DNA from: Agrobacterium larrymoorei
Lineage (GTDB): Bacteria; Pseudomonadota; Alphaproteobacteria; Rhizobiales; Rhizobiaceae
Direction of reading: 5' to 3'
DNA: 64,000 bases
Assembly: GCF_005145045.1 (NCBI RefSeq)
Contig: NZ_CP039691.1
Location: 2,616,001 to 2,680,000, forward strand
Shown: piece by piece, positions 55,321 through 62,902 of the stretch
How positions within the stretch are numbered: position 1 is the first letter of the stretch
How the letters are laid out: each line of letters opens with the position of its first letter
Translations under genes and position numbers: made by a program
Notes under the pieces: model-generated
Seen by the model: only the letters and a program-made list of their open reading frames with translations
Database searches by the model: none
What the model was told of the DNA's origin: nothing

Positions 55321-56318
55321 CCGACGCCAGCATCGCCATGAACTCCCCCACTATGACCCCGTCGGACCGCAAGCTGCATCTCCACAAGCTGTACCTGCGC
55401 TACGCAAAATATCATGAGGTCAGCAAACACCTTGATGACCTCATTGCCAACGCGAAAGCCTGTCGTGAGGGTGGTGGCTTTAAGGAACGCGCCCTTTTCG
55501 TGATCGGTGAATCCAATACGGGAAAGTCGCGCATGCTGGAGGAGCTTTTCCGAGAGAAGCCGAGCTTTCAGCCTTACCAGGATGAGGAGGGCGAGTGGGT
55601 ACGACCCATGATCAGCATTGAAGCGCCGTCGCCCTGCAGTTCCAGGGAACTCGCCCTGAAAATACTGAAGGAACTTGGCACGGTCGTCCGGAACAAACGA
55701 ATTAGCAATCCAGAACTTTACGACTTCCTGAAAGATCAGTTGCGTGATCACAGGGTCGAGTACCTTCATATCGACGAAATGCAGGACACGGTGCTCCACA
55801 ATACGGAACACGCTATCAAGTCGGTGCAAAGCGACGTGAAGAGCCTTCTCCAGATCAAGAACTGGCCGCTCCACGCCATCTTCTCTGGCGTCGATGACTT
55901 GGCAAACTTCATCAGCGGTGGTGATGATCAGCTGAGCAATCGCTCTAACACCGTTCGCCTTGAACTCTTGAAAGACCCAAGGGACCTGAGGGCGGCGGAC
56001 CAGATTTTGTCCAATATCGTCGTAAAGCACGCAGGCCTTGAACCCGGCTGGACTGAAAAGGACGAGCTTCCGGCGCGCCTCATACTGGCAGGGCAAGGAC
56101 GCTTCGGCACGATCTGTGACGACGTCAAAAAAGCCTGCTTTGCCGCGATGGACGCTAATCGCCGGAAGGTCACGCTGTCTGATTTTGAAGGTGTGTACCA
56201 AGTCCGCAAGGCCTGTCTGCGCGAGGACAACCCTTTCCGTGGAAGCAAGTGGCGGGACATCGTACCCCAGAACGCGCTCACCGACCTGCGTAAACCAGTT
56301 GCCAAACGAAAGAAGTAA
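55317..56318 (+). CDS. tnsC: Tn7-like AAA+ regulator TnsC (TniB-like)
   Basis: 333 residues. Walker A GESNTGKS (64-71), Walker B YLHIDEMQD (Asp153-Glu154), then sensor region HAIFSGVDDLANF. TnsC/TniB forms filaments on target DNA and links TniQ to the TnsAB transposase. The TAA shares one base with the tniQ ATG (TAATG). Confidence 0.9.
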   Translation: MTDASIAMNSPTMTPSDRKLHLHKLYLRYAKYHEVSKHLDDLIANAKACREGGGFKERALFVIGESNTGKSRMLEELFREKPSFQPYQDEEGEWVRPMISIEAPSPCSSRELALKILKELGTVVRNKRISNPELYDFLKDQLRDHRVEYLHIDEMQDTVLHNTEHAIKSVQSDVKSLLQIKNWPLHAIFSGVDDLANFISGGDDQLSNRSNTVRLELLKDPRDLRAADQILSNIVVKHAGLEPGWTEKDELPARLILAGQGRFGTICDDVKKACFAAMDANRRKVTLSDFEGVYQVRKACLREDNPFRGSKWRDIVPQNALTDLRKPVAKRKK

Positions 56319-58135
56319 TGATGTTCGGTTTAAAGCTTGCCCGAGAAGTCGCTCTCCATGATGACGAGTGCCGCGTAATGTTCGTTTCCAGGATGGCGAA
56401 AGCCAACAGCTACCGTAATCTGGATGAGTTTTGCTGGATGACCAACCTGCCCCTGTCCGGGCTGCAGACCATGAATGATGAGACTGCGGGCTTGTTGTCG
56501 GCTTGGTCTGGCGTTCCAACACGACGCCTCCAAAGGTTTGCGCTAACCGGGCATAATGTGACGACCTTCGGGGCGACATCCGTCCGGCGGTCACAATTGG
56601 AAATGGCAACTCTCCGGGTTTGCCGCCATTGCCTTTGTCAGGACATGGCTGCAGGGCATGGTCGCGCGGTCACACGTCCTTATGTTCGTGCTGCATGGCG
56701 GTGGATGGTGATCGGCACATGCCCGATCCACGGGTGCGACCTGGAGGCAATCTCGGCTGGCGATATCACCGCATGGATTGCTCGGCGCGCTGACGCACTG
56801 GGTTTGAACCTTCCTGAAATTCGCGAGCCGGACCTGGCTGATGCCTACTTCTCTAATCGCGTGAACGGCGCAGGAAAGGCGTCCGAGTTTCTGGACGAAC
56901 TCCCGGCCTATGTGGCGGCAGAGTTCTGCACCGTCATCGGGCATTTTCAAAACCTTCCTGAGGACGGACGTGCGCGAAACCGCATTCCGGATGGATTCAT
57001 GAATGGCTCATGCCGCCGGGAGGGCTTCCTGATTGCCAAGCAGGGCAAAGAAGCGGTCCTGTCTTTTCTCTCCCACCATGTTCATGCGGCTATCGAAACT
57101 GCCACCGAATTCATGGATATCTATGGCGTAGCACGTCGTTGGCTGCGGAAGTTCGTGAATGACCCTGACTATCGACCGGTCGTTGAGCTGTTTCAGCGCC
57201 ACGCCGAGCAGCACATTCCCATGGAGGCAGGCGATGTCTTCCTCACCGAAGTCAAGGAACGTCAAGTCCACACCGTTCGCTCTGCGGCCGTCAAGTACCA
57301 GCTTACGCCTGACCGGGTGAAGAACGTAATTGAGAAATACGGATACACTACGACCACCCCGGATGGTGGTATAAAGGCCGCACGCGTGTTTCCTCGTGCA
57401 GCTCTGCATGAACAGCTGGTCCTGGAGACACAGCTCCTCACGACATCTGAGGCAGCCAGCCTCCTGGGCTGCACATGGCAATTCCTTGATATCCTTCTGC
57501 AGCAGGGACACCTGCCGCATCATGCGAACTCGGAGGACTATGCAAGGGTATTCCGGCGCATCTCTCGTGAAAGCGTGGTAAGCCTCCTGGCACGGCTCAA
57601 GGCGCAACGGAACTGTGTGTCGCACGATGGCCTCGTCTCGATCCACATCGCCACAGCTATCTGCCATTGCAAGGTTCCCGAGATCGTTGATCTCATTTTC
57701 GGCGGCAAGCTGACAAAGGTGTCGTGGTCAGGCGATGAGCTGCTCCTTAAGAACCTGCTCGTTGATCCGCAGGAGGTCCTTCCGCACGTGGCCCTTGATG
57801 AGGCCGAGAACTATCTTGATGTAGCTGCGCTGGAGAAAGCACTGCGCACGACGACCGTCACCATCGACGAACTTCTTAAGCGCGAGGTCCTCCCGGTAGA
57901 GATGCGGCGTCATCCTCGCACTCGCGTCCACCAACGTTTCGTCCATCCGGTAGCCGTCGAGCAATTTCTGGATAAGCACATTTCGTTGAGCACAATGGCC
58001 CGTGAGAATGGCAAACAGATTGCCGGTTTGAAGCAGACGTTGGACAAGGAAGGGATCAAACCGATCTTTGAACCGACCGGCAAAATTGCCAGATTCTATC
58101 GAAGGTCTGACGTTCAACGGCTTGGATTGGCGTAA
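56318..58135 (+). CDS. tniQ: Target-selection protein TniQ/TnsD-like
   Basis: 605 residues. An N-terminal TniQ domain has the zinc-finger ligands CRHC (102, 105) and CPIHGC (Cys135, His138). The 450-residue C-terminal part is larger than in minimal TniQ proteins and near TnsD size. It contains two HTH-like stretches (TTSEAASLLGCTWQFLDILL near 375, and NYLDVAALEKALRTTTVTID near 495), so it likely reads a specific DNA site. It is the only target selector in the element. Confidence 0.88.
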   Translation: MMFGLKLAREVALHDDECRVMFVSRMAKANSYRNLDEFCWMTNLPLSGLQTMNDETAGLLSAWSGVPTRRLQRFALTGHNVTTFGATSVRRSQLEMATLRVCRHCLCQDMAAGHGRAVTRPYVRAAWRWMVIGTCPIHGCDLEAISAGDITAWIARRADALGLNLPEIREPDLADAYFSNRVNGAGKASEFLDELPAYVAAEFCTVIGHFQNLPEDGRARNRIPDGFMNGSCRREGFLIAKQGKEAVLSFLSHHVHAAIETATEFMDIYGVARRWLRKFVNDPDYRPVVELFQRHAEQHIPMEAGDVFLTEVKERQVHTVRSAAVKYQLTPDRVKNVIEKYGYTTTTPDGGIKAARVFPRAALHEQLVLETQLLTTSEAASLLGCTWQFLDILLQQGHLPHHANSEDYARVFRRISRESVVSLLARLKAQRNCVSHDGLVSIHIATAICHCKVPEIVDLIFGGKLTKVSWSGDELLLKNLLVDPQEVLPHVALDEAENYLDVAALEKALRTTTVTIDELLKREVLPVEMRRHPRTRVHQRFVHPVAVEQFLDKHISLSTMARENGKQIAGLKQTLDKEGIKPIFEPTGKIARFYRRSDVQRLGLA

Positions 58136-58158
58136 CGCAGCATCCGGATACAGTTTTT

Positions 58159-58184
58159 AAAACCCGCGAAAGCGGGTTTTTCTT
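58159..58184 (+). terminator. Rho-independent terminator after tniQ
   Basis: AACCCGC-GAAA-GCGGGTT followed by TTTCTTT, 24 bases after the tniQ stop. A GNRA-type tetraloop and T-run make it a strong intrinsic terminator, closing the tns operon inside the element. Confidence 0.85.
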
Positions 58185-58303
58185 TGCCTATAAGGCTATT
58201 CCGGCCACCGATAATCGCACTTTCTGCAATGGGCAGATGAACGATTTTTCTCCGAAACCCCAGGAAACCTGGGCTCTCATATTCATCAGGGCCAAACTTT
58301 AGG

Positions 58304-58333
58304 GGCCGCACCATCTCGCTGATGACCACCTGA
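58304..58333 (-). repeat. Candidate right terminal repeat of the Tn7-like element
   Basis: Read on the minus strand it begins TCAGGTGGTCATCAG and continues CGAGATGGTGCGGCC. It matches the left repeat at 21 of 30 positions. Immediately outside starts the residual brnT reading frame. No additional clear copies of the motif were found inward, although Tn7-like ends usually carry several. Confidence 0.5.
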
Positions 58334-58437
58334 TAATTCCGTCAATTCGTAAGGTTTGGCGAAACGAACAGCCTCGTTTCATATCGGTTAGAAGGAGCAA
58401 TAAAGGTAAAGAAAGAGCATATCACTCTGCCTGCTGA
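58334..58437 (+). pseudogene. 3' remnant of a brnT toxin gene
   Basis: The frame ending in TGA at 58435-58437 encodes KVWRNEQPRFISVRRSNKGKERAYHS, which matches the conserved end of BrnT toxins (R-x-ISxRRA-x-KER-x-Y). Everything before it is missing: the frame closes at a TAG inside the transposon end (58300-58302). The transposon insertion or an associated deletion removed the catalytic N-terminus. The lost part was not seen at the other transposon edge. Confidence 0.6.
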
Positions 58438-58684
58438 CCCGTCTGATGAAGAAGACTTCGATATTACAGCAGAAGCCATGGACCGAGGCCAGCGGGCGCG
58501 GTTGATTCGCAAGACAAGAACGGCTCTCGGCCTGTCCCAATCGGAGTTCGCGAGCCGCTTCCACGTTCCTGTTGGAACTTTGAGAGATTGGGAGCAAGCA
58601 AGAGCGACGGCCCCGGACTTCGCTGTTGCCTATGTACGCGTTATCGGACAGCACCCCGAGATGGTGGCGCAGGCTGTAGCTTAG
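58400..58684 (+). CDS. BrnA-like HTH antitoxin with no canonical start codon
   Basis: The frame encodes KVKKEHITLPADPSDEEDFD followed by an XRE-type HTH (LGLSQSEFASRFHVPVGTLRDWEQ) and ends EMVAQAVA, as in antitoxins paired with BrnT. The conserved N-terminus begins at an ATA (58400), with GAAGGAG just upstream; ATG there is the usual form. The first ATG is at 58478, giving a 68-residue protein that keeps the HTH. It may still act as a DNA-binding protein. Confidence 0.6.
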   Translation: MKVKKEHITLPADPSDEEDFDITAEAMDRGQRARLIRKTRTALGLSQSEFASRFHVPVGTLRDWEQARATAPDFAVAYVRVIGQHPEMVAQAVA

Positions 58685-58796
58685 GCCCGTTAAAATTCGT
58701 CCCAGGATAGCAGATACGGCTGATCTGGAATATTTCCGAGAACGTCACTGAAAACAGCGGCGTTACGTATCGCGACAGAGACCGCCGTCAACCGAG

Positions 58797-59063
58797 CTAG
58801 AAGCCAGACTGGACGCGTGAGAAGACCATATTGGTGAAAAGGGAAATCTGTGCGCCGACGAAGGGGGCGGACAAGGCGATTGCGACCATGACGGCGATGA
58901 TCTTCGGAACGAAGGTCAGCGTCATTTCCTGGATTTGCGTCAATGCCTGAATGAACGCGATGATAATGCCGACCAGCATGCCCGCCAAAACAGCAGGACC
59001 GGCTGCGATCAGCACCGTCCAGATCGCATTTTGCATGATATCGAGAGCGTCCGCCTCGTTCAT
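58797..59063 (-). CDS. fliQ: Flagellar type III export gate protein FliQ
   Basis: 88 residues, two membrane helices (VLIAAGPAVLAGMLVGIIIAFIQA and IIAVMVAIALSAPFVGAQI), with the FliQ loop TQIQEMTLTFVPK. It belongs to the FliPQR pore. It should be followed by flhA; instead, 112 bases on, the convergent antitoxin gene of the island ends. Confidence 0.95.
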   Translation of the reverse strand: MNEADALDIMQNAIWTVLIAAGPAVLAGMLVGIIIAFIQALTQIQEMTLTFVPKIIAVMVAIALSAPFVGAQISLFTNMVFSRVQSGF

Positions 59064-59171
59064 CTCAGTCCGCTCAGTCTATCCGGCGTCGCAACGCCGG
59101 ATCATCGATTTGATCAGTGGCCTGCGTCATGCGGCCACTGCAAACCATGCTATACGATTCGACAGAACCCG

Positions 59172-59588
59172 TTAAGACGCTGTCTGAGAGATTTTGATGC
59201 CTTCGCCGATGGCGATCTTGGAGCCGGCAACGGTCGTGGCAGTCAAGCCGTCAGAGGTCACCTCTACCGAAGCAACCACACCAGATGTATTTCCGTCAGC
59301 GCTCGTAATCGTCTTGCCGATGTAGGACGAAGCGTTTGACAGCGACGAAGCGGAGATAAGGCTCTCCAGATTCGTGTTCATCTTGATCGACTGTTCGACG
59401 TTCGAGAACGTCGCAAGCTGGGAAACCTGCTCGGTGGCGTCCATTGGATCCGTCGGATCCTGGTTCTTCATCTGCGTGATGAGCAACTGCAGGAAGTTAT
59501 CGTAATCCAGCGTCGCCTTGGCCGCATCGGTCTTGGCGGTGGACGTCGTGGTTGTCGTGGATGTCGTACCGGTGACGGCGTCTACCAT
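59172..59588 (-). CDS. flgD: Flagellar hook-cap protein FlgD
   Basis: 138 residues, short as in other rhizobia. The conserved N-region [44 protein letters not shown] is preceded by a Thr/Ser-rich stretch. FlgD scaffolds hook assembly. It overlaps flbT by seven bases (ATGGTAG). Confidence 0.93.
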   Translation of the reverse strand: MVDAVTGTTSTTTTTSTAKTDAAKATLDYDNFLQLLITQMKNQDPTDPMDATEQVSQLATFSNVEQSIKMNTNLESLISASSLSNASSYIGKTITSADGNTSGVVASVEVTSDGLTATTVAGSKIAIGEGIKISQTAS

Positions 59589-60028
59589 GGTGCGATTTCC
59601 CTTCTCAGTTCGTTGACTACCGCCGGAGTGATCTCCTGGCTATTGAGGATCGCTTCTTCCTTGGCATAGAGGCCACGGATCGTCTTCAGCGCGTCGAAAG
59701 GACGACCGGAGGAAACGGTGGCATCTATGCGTTTCAATTCGGAACGGATTTCCTCGTTCTTGAATGTCGCAAGCAGCATCGTGATCGACTTGCGGAAGAG
59801 GGTCAGGGACTGCTCCTTGCCTTCCGGGTTGATCAGCATCATCTGCACGATGAAATACAGCTGGCGCAGAGGCGTCGTCGTATCCTCAAGCTGTAGAACG
59901 TGATTTTCAAGAAGAAATGTCACGTCATTGAGGAATTCGAGAGATACTTTTCTATCGACGCGCAATACCGCGCCGTTGATGAAGATCTTTTCCCCAGACT
60001 TCAAGGAAATCCGCAGTGTACTTTTCAT
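59582..60028 (-). CDS. flbT: Flagellin synthesis repressor FlbT
   Basis: 148 residues. The FlbT features [41 protein letters not shown] and [15 protein letters not shown] are plain. FlbT acts on flagellin mRNA after transcription in alphaproteobacteria. It pairs with flaF, with which it overlaps by ATGA. Confidence 0.94.
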   Translation of the reverse strand: MKSTLRISLKSGEKIFINGAVLRVDRKVSLEFLNDVTFLLENHVLQLEDTTTPLRQLYFIVQMMLINPEGKEQSLTLFRKSITMLLATFKNEEIRSELKRIDATVSSGRPFDALKTIRGLYAKEEAILNSQEITPAVVNELRREIAPW

Positions 60029-60372
60029 TTTAATCCATCCTTGATGATGGTTGTAACGTCAATAATGCCCTGATAGTTCTTCGATTTGCGTTTGCGTATC
60101 TGTTCGCATTCCCGCAAAATCCAGATGGCGATGGAAATCAGATTGGCTTTCAGTTCCACGGGCAGCTCGTTCTCGGGTTGCTTGAGATCGTCTATGAACC
60201 GTGTCCAAACGCGTCTGGTGTAAAATATTGCCTCTATACCGTCCTTGCCGTAGCTCTCCCGAAGCTTGGCGACCTCCAAAAGCTCGATCGATCTTTCTAA
60301 AACCTGTCTTTCCCTATCACGGGCGATATTGGGGTCATCCTCCATTATCTCCGCATATGAAAACTGGAACAT
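60025..60372 (-). CDS. flaF: Flagellar biosynthesis regulator FlaF
   Basis: 115 residues. The N-terminal [22 protein letters not shown] and the later [27 protein letters not shown] helix fit FlaF, the partner and antagonist of FlbT in flagellin synthesis. 54 bases after flgL. Confidence 0.93.
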   Translation of the reverse strand: MFQFSYAEIMEDDPNIARDRERQVLERSIELLEVAKLRESYGKDGIEAIFYTRRVWTRFIDDLKQPENELPVELKANLISIAIWILRECEQIRKRKSKNYQGIIDVTTIIKDGLK

Positions 60373-60426
60373 TTATCTTTCCTTCATGGCCCAATTTGCC
60401 GCCCGTCATCGGCGGTATAGTTCCTG

Positions 60427-61440
60427 CTAGAGGAAGTTCACGAGGCTAAGCCCCTGAATCTTCGAAGTAATCGTGTAGGAAGTCTCGACCTGGTTCAGCA
60501 GCGTGGTCAGGCGCGTCGACGCCTCATAGGTATCCACGCCGACGAGGTCGTTCAGCTGCGTATCGATAATGGTCTTCTGCGCGCTCATATAGGTATTCGC
60601 CTTTTCGACGCGCTCTTGGGACAAGCCTATCTGTGCGCGCTGAGTGTCGATGCCCGAAATGGCAGATCCAGCAAGTTTGGTCGTCGTATCGTTCACCACC
60701 GCCAGGGCACCGGTGCTCAATCCAGAGTTTACCAGCTGGGACGATATCACACTCGCCAGTACCAGGCTTTTGAAACCATCCGAGTTGGCGGTCGTGGATG
60801 TAGATACGGTTTCCGAAGTGCTAATGCGGCTGCTCATCGTCGTTTCCGACGCGCTGGTCCAGGAAGACCAGTCGAAGCCGCTCTGATAGTCCTCAAGGAA
60901 CGTCTTCATATCGTCTGCAGTCGCAGATGATGGATCCGGAAAGGCTGTGTTGAATGCGTCGTTGAAATCCGTCGTGATGTCGCTGATGAAGCTATCACCC
61001 AACGTCTGCGCATCCGTATTGATGCCCGAGAACAGATACTCACCGTTCACAGCCGTATTGCCGTAGCTGGTGAAGTTCTCAAGAACCGAGGTCGCGGTGT
61101 TTGCCGCAACTGCAAGGCTGCTACCATCCGTGTTGCCGCTGAGCGCGATGACCGAATTGAGAAGCGTCTGCGCAGATGAAGACATGTTCTCCATTGCCAG
61201 CTGGGAAGCATCCATACGCTGCTCGGCAACCGAGTTGGAGTCGATGATGGACTGAAGCCGGCTGCTCTCGCGCGTGTAATCGAGACTTGTGGACGTTCTT
61301 GTCCCGAGCTCCAGTCCGGTATCGGCATAGGTGCCGGTCACGGCTTCTTTCTGAAGCTTGGCAATTTCCGTTTGGGCATTGGAGACGGTCAGCTGCATGG
61401 CGTTGCTAATGGTTTGAGAGGAGATGGAAGATGTTTTCAT
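60427..61440 (-). CDS. flgL: Hook-filament junction protein FlgL
   Basis: 337 residues. A flagellin-like N-terminal helix (SQTISNAMQLTVSNAQTEIAKLQKEAVTG) and a C-terminal coiled coil (IDTQRAQIGLSQERVEKANT; ASTRLTTLLNQVETSYTITSKI) bracket a Ser/Thr-rich middle. Its ATG follows the flgK stop after one base. Confidence 0.94.
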   Translation of the reverse strand: MKTSSISSQTISNAMQLTVSNAQTEIAKLQKEAVTGTYADTGLELGTRTSTSLDYTRESSRLQSIIDSNSVAEQRMDASQLAMENMSSSAQTLLNSVIALSGNTDGSSLAVAANTATSVLENFTSYGNTAVNGEYLFSGINTDAQTLGDSFISDITTDFNDAFNTAFPDPSSATADDMKTFLEDYQSGFDWSSWTSASETTMSSRISTSETVSTSTTANSDGFKSLVLASVISSQLVNSGLSTGALAVVNDTTTKLAGSAISGIDTQRAQIGLSQERVEKANTYMSAQKTIIDTQLNDLVGVDTYEASTRLTTLLNQVETSYTITSKIQGLSLVNFL

Positions 61441-61441
61441 A

Positions 61442-62884
61442 TCAGTTCGCTGCCTCCATCAATGTTTTCAGCAGGTCGTCAACGGTGGACATGAGTTTCG
61501 CCGCCGCCTTGTAGGATTGCTCGATATCCAGAAGCTGGATCAGTTCCTCGTCCAGATTGACGCCTGTCGCGTTGGAATAGGCTTCCTTGGACTTCGTCAG
61601 CATGGCGGACGTGTTTTCAGCAGCCGATGTAGCGTTGCTACGGTATTCCTCAACCCAACCGACCGAGTCCGTCGCAAAGCTCAGCAAGCTGGCATTGGTA
61701 GAAATTCCAGCCTTGGGATCGAACTCGACCTGAGTGCTCATGCCTGCGATATACTTGTAGAGTACGTCCGAATAACCACTCGATCCATCCGTGTTTGGAC
61801 TGTCGCCCGCAATGCTGCCGTCGCGCAGCTTGGTTGTGTCAGATATTGCATCTGGCGAAACCGTCAGCAGACCGGCCAGCCCAGGAATGATTTCAGCGGT
61901 CTCAAAATCGACATCGGAGCCATCACTGGTCGTGAAAAGTCCGGCAATAGGATTGTCGGAACCGTCCTTTTCCGAAAAGGTGCTGATCAGACCGCGCGCG
62001 ATTTCATCCAGTTGGGACTGGTAGCTTGGGTAAACTTCGTCACGCAGCTGAAGCAGCGCAGGCAGGCTACCCTTGGCATTCGTGTTGCTGCCGGAACCAG
62101 TCTTTACGGCGACGCCATCGATGTAGAGACTGTTGCCAACGGAATCCGCGTCGTAAGCGGCCTGAGGTTCGAAGGATACGTTTCTAGCCGTGGTTTCGAA
62201 AAGCGTCGTGCCATCAGTTGTGTAGATGACGACATCGTTGTTCGAGCGAACCGTGGTAGAAATACCGACGATCTGGGAGATTTGCTTGAGCAATCCCTCT
62301 CGCTGGTCGAGTGCGTTATTAGGATCCGCGCCAGATGCAGTAGCCGACCTAACAGCGTTGTTGGCCTGTTCGAAGTCAGACAGAAGCTGATTAAGCGTCT
62401 TTACCGTCGTGGCAATTTCCGTGTCAGCATCCGCTCTCAGATTTTGGACCGACTGAGTGGAAGTGTTCAGGGCATTGGCGACGTCTGTCGATGCGCTGAT
62501 AACGGCAGAAGCAAGGGTCACATCGCTTGGCGAAGCCGCGTAGTTCTGCAAAGAGTTCTGCAGCGTTGCCAGATATGTGGATGGAGCTGCAGAGTATTCC
62601 TCGCCGCCGAGAACGACGCTCAACGAGTTCATGCCGTCGAGGAACTTCTGCTTGCCAGCATCGTCAGAACTTGCAGCGAGCGTCTGCTTTAGAAGCGCTG
62701 AATCTTCTGCACGTTCTACCTTTACGGTAATTGCACCCGTGGACGCATTGGTAGTGGTTATCGCTGCCCGGCGATTATAATCTGTAGAACTGGCGCTCGA
62801 AATATTGTTCGAGACGACAGCGCTCTGGAGCGCAGTATTGCTCAGAGTTGCCTTTGCTGTATTAAGCGCCGTGTTAAGCGACAT
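61442..62884 (-). CDS. flgK: Hook-associated protein FlgK
   Basis: 480 residues. N-terminal LNTALNTAKATLSNTALQSAVVSNNISSASSTDYNRR and C-terminal VNLDEELIQLLDIEQSYKAAAKLMSTVDDLLKTL are standard FlgK. It joins hook and filament. It starts 18 bases after flgE. Confidence 0.95.
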   Translation of the reverse strand: MSLNTALNTAKATLSNTALQSAVVSNNISSASSTDYNRRAAITTTNASTGAITVKVERAEDSALLKQTLAASSDDAGKQKFLDGMNSLSVVLGGEEYSAAPSTYLATLQNSLQNYAASPSDVTLASAVISASTDVANALNTSTQSVQNLRADADTEIATTVKTLNQLLSDFEQANNAVRSATASGADPNNALDQREGLLKQISQIVGISTTVRSNNDVVIYTTDGTTLFETTARNVSFEPQAAYDADSVGNSLYIDGVAVKTGSGSNTNAKGSLPALLQLRDEVYPSYQSQLDEIARGLISTFSEKDGSDNPIAGLFTTSDGSDVDFETAEIIPGLAGLLTVSPDAISDTTKLRDGSIAGDSPNTDGSSGYSDVLYKYIAGMSTQVEFDPKAGISTNASLLSFATDSVGWVEEYRSNATSAAENTSAMLTKSKEAYSNATGVNLDEELIQLLDIEQSYKAAAKLMSTVDDLLKTLMEAAN

Positions 62885-62902
62885 CCACTCGTCCCCTAAG
62901 AC

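Larger units (their letters stand above)
51921..58333. mobile_element. Compact Tn7-like transposon (tnsA-tnsB-tnsC-tniQ, no cargo)
   Basis: The four core genes run in Tn7 order with tnsA next to one end. The candidate terminal repeats (51921-51950 and 58304-58333) match at 21 of 30 positions in inverted orientation. The interval holds only the transposition genes, a leader, a 56-codon ORF and a terminator. Beyond the right end lies a beheaded brnT gene, as expected of an insertion boundary. No 5-bp target duplication was found (AACAC versus TAATT), so the ends are provisional or one flank was later deleted. There is no Cas gene. Confidence 0.6.
24302..58796. mobile_element. Composite accessory island (defence and mobility genes) between tRNA-Thr and fliQ
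   Basis: From the tRNA-Thr 3' end to the fliQ stop there is no core gene. The stretch holds a tyrosine recombinase (29.6-32.0 kb), a serine recombinase with two ParB-like genes (43.1-46.6 kb), a Tn7-like transposon (51.9-58.3 kb), Qat and HerA defence-type operons, a PIN toxin and several broken genes. Base composition is visibly more A/T-rich in parts (25.7-28.8 kb) than in the flagellar regions. No flanking att repeat was seen, so it is probably a stack of insertions rather than one element. Confidence 0.75.

Noticed and set aside
53107..56609. Long minus-strand frames opposite tnsB and tnsC (53107-54744 and 55269-56609)
   Set aside because: They lie wholly antisense to genes with intact catalytic motifs and show no domain.
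51921..58333. CRISPR-associated transposon
   Set aside because: No cas gene, CRISPR array or spaced direct repeats were found anywhere in the window.
51916..58338. Five-base target duplication flanking the Tn7-like repeats
   Set aside because: The flanking pentamers AACAC and TAATT do not match.
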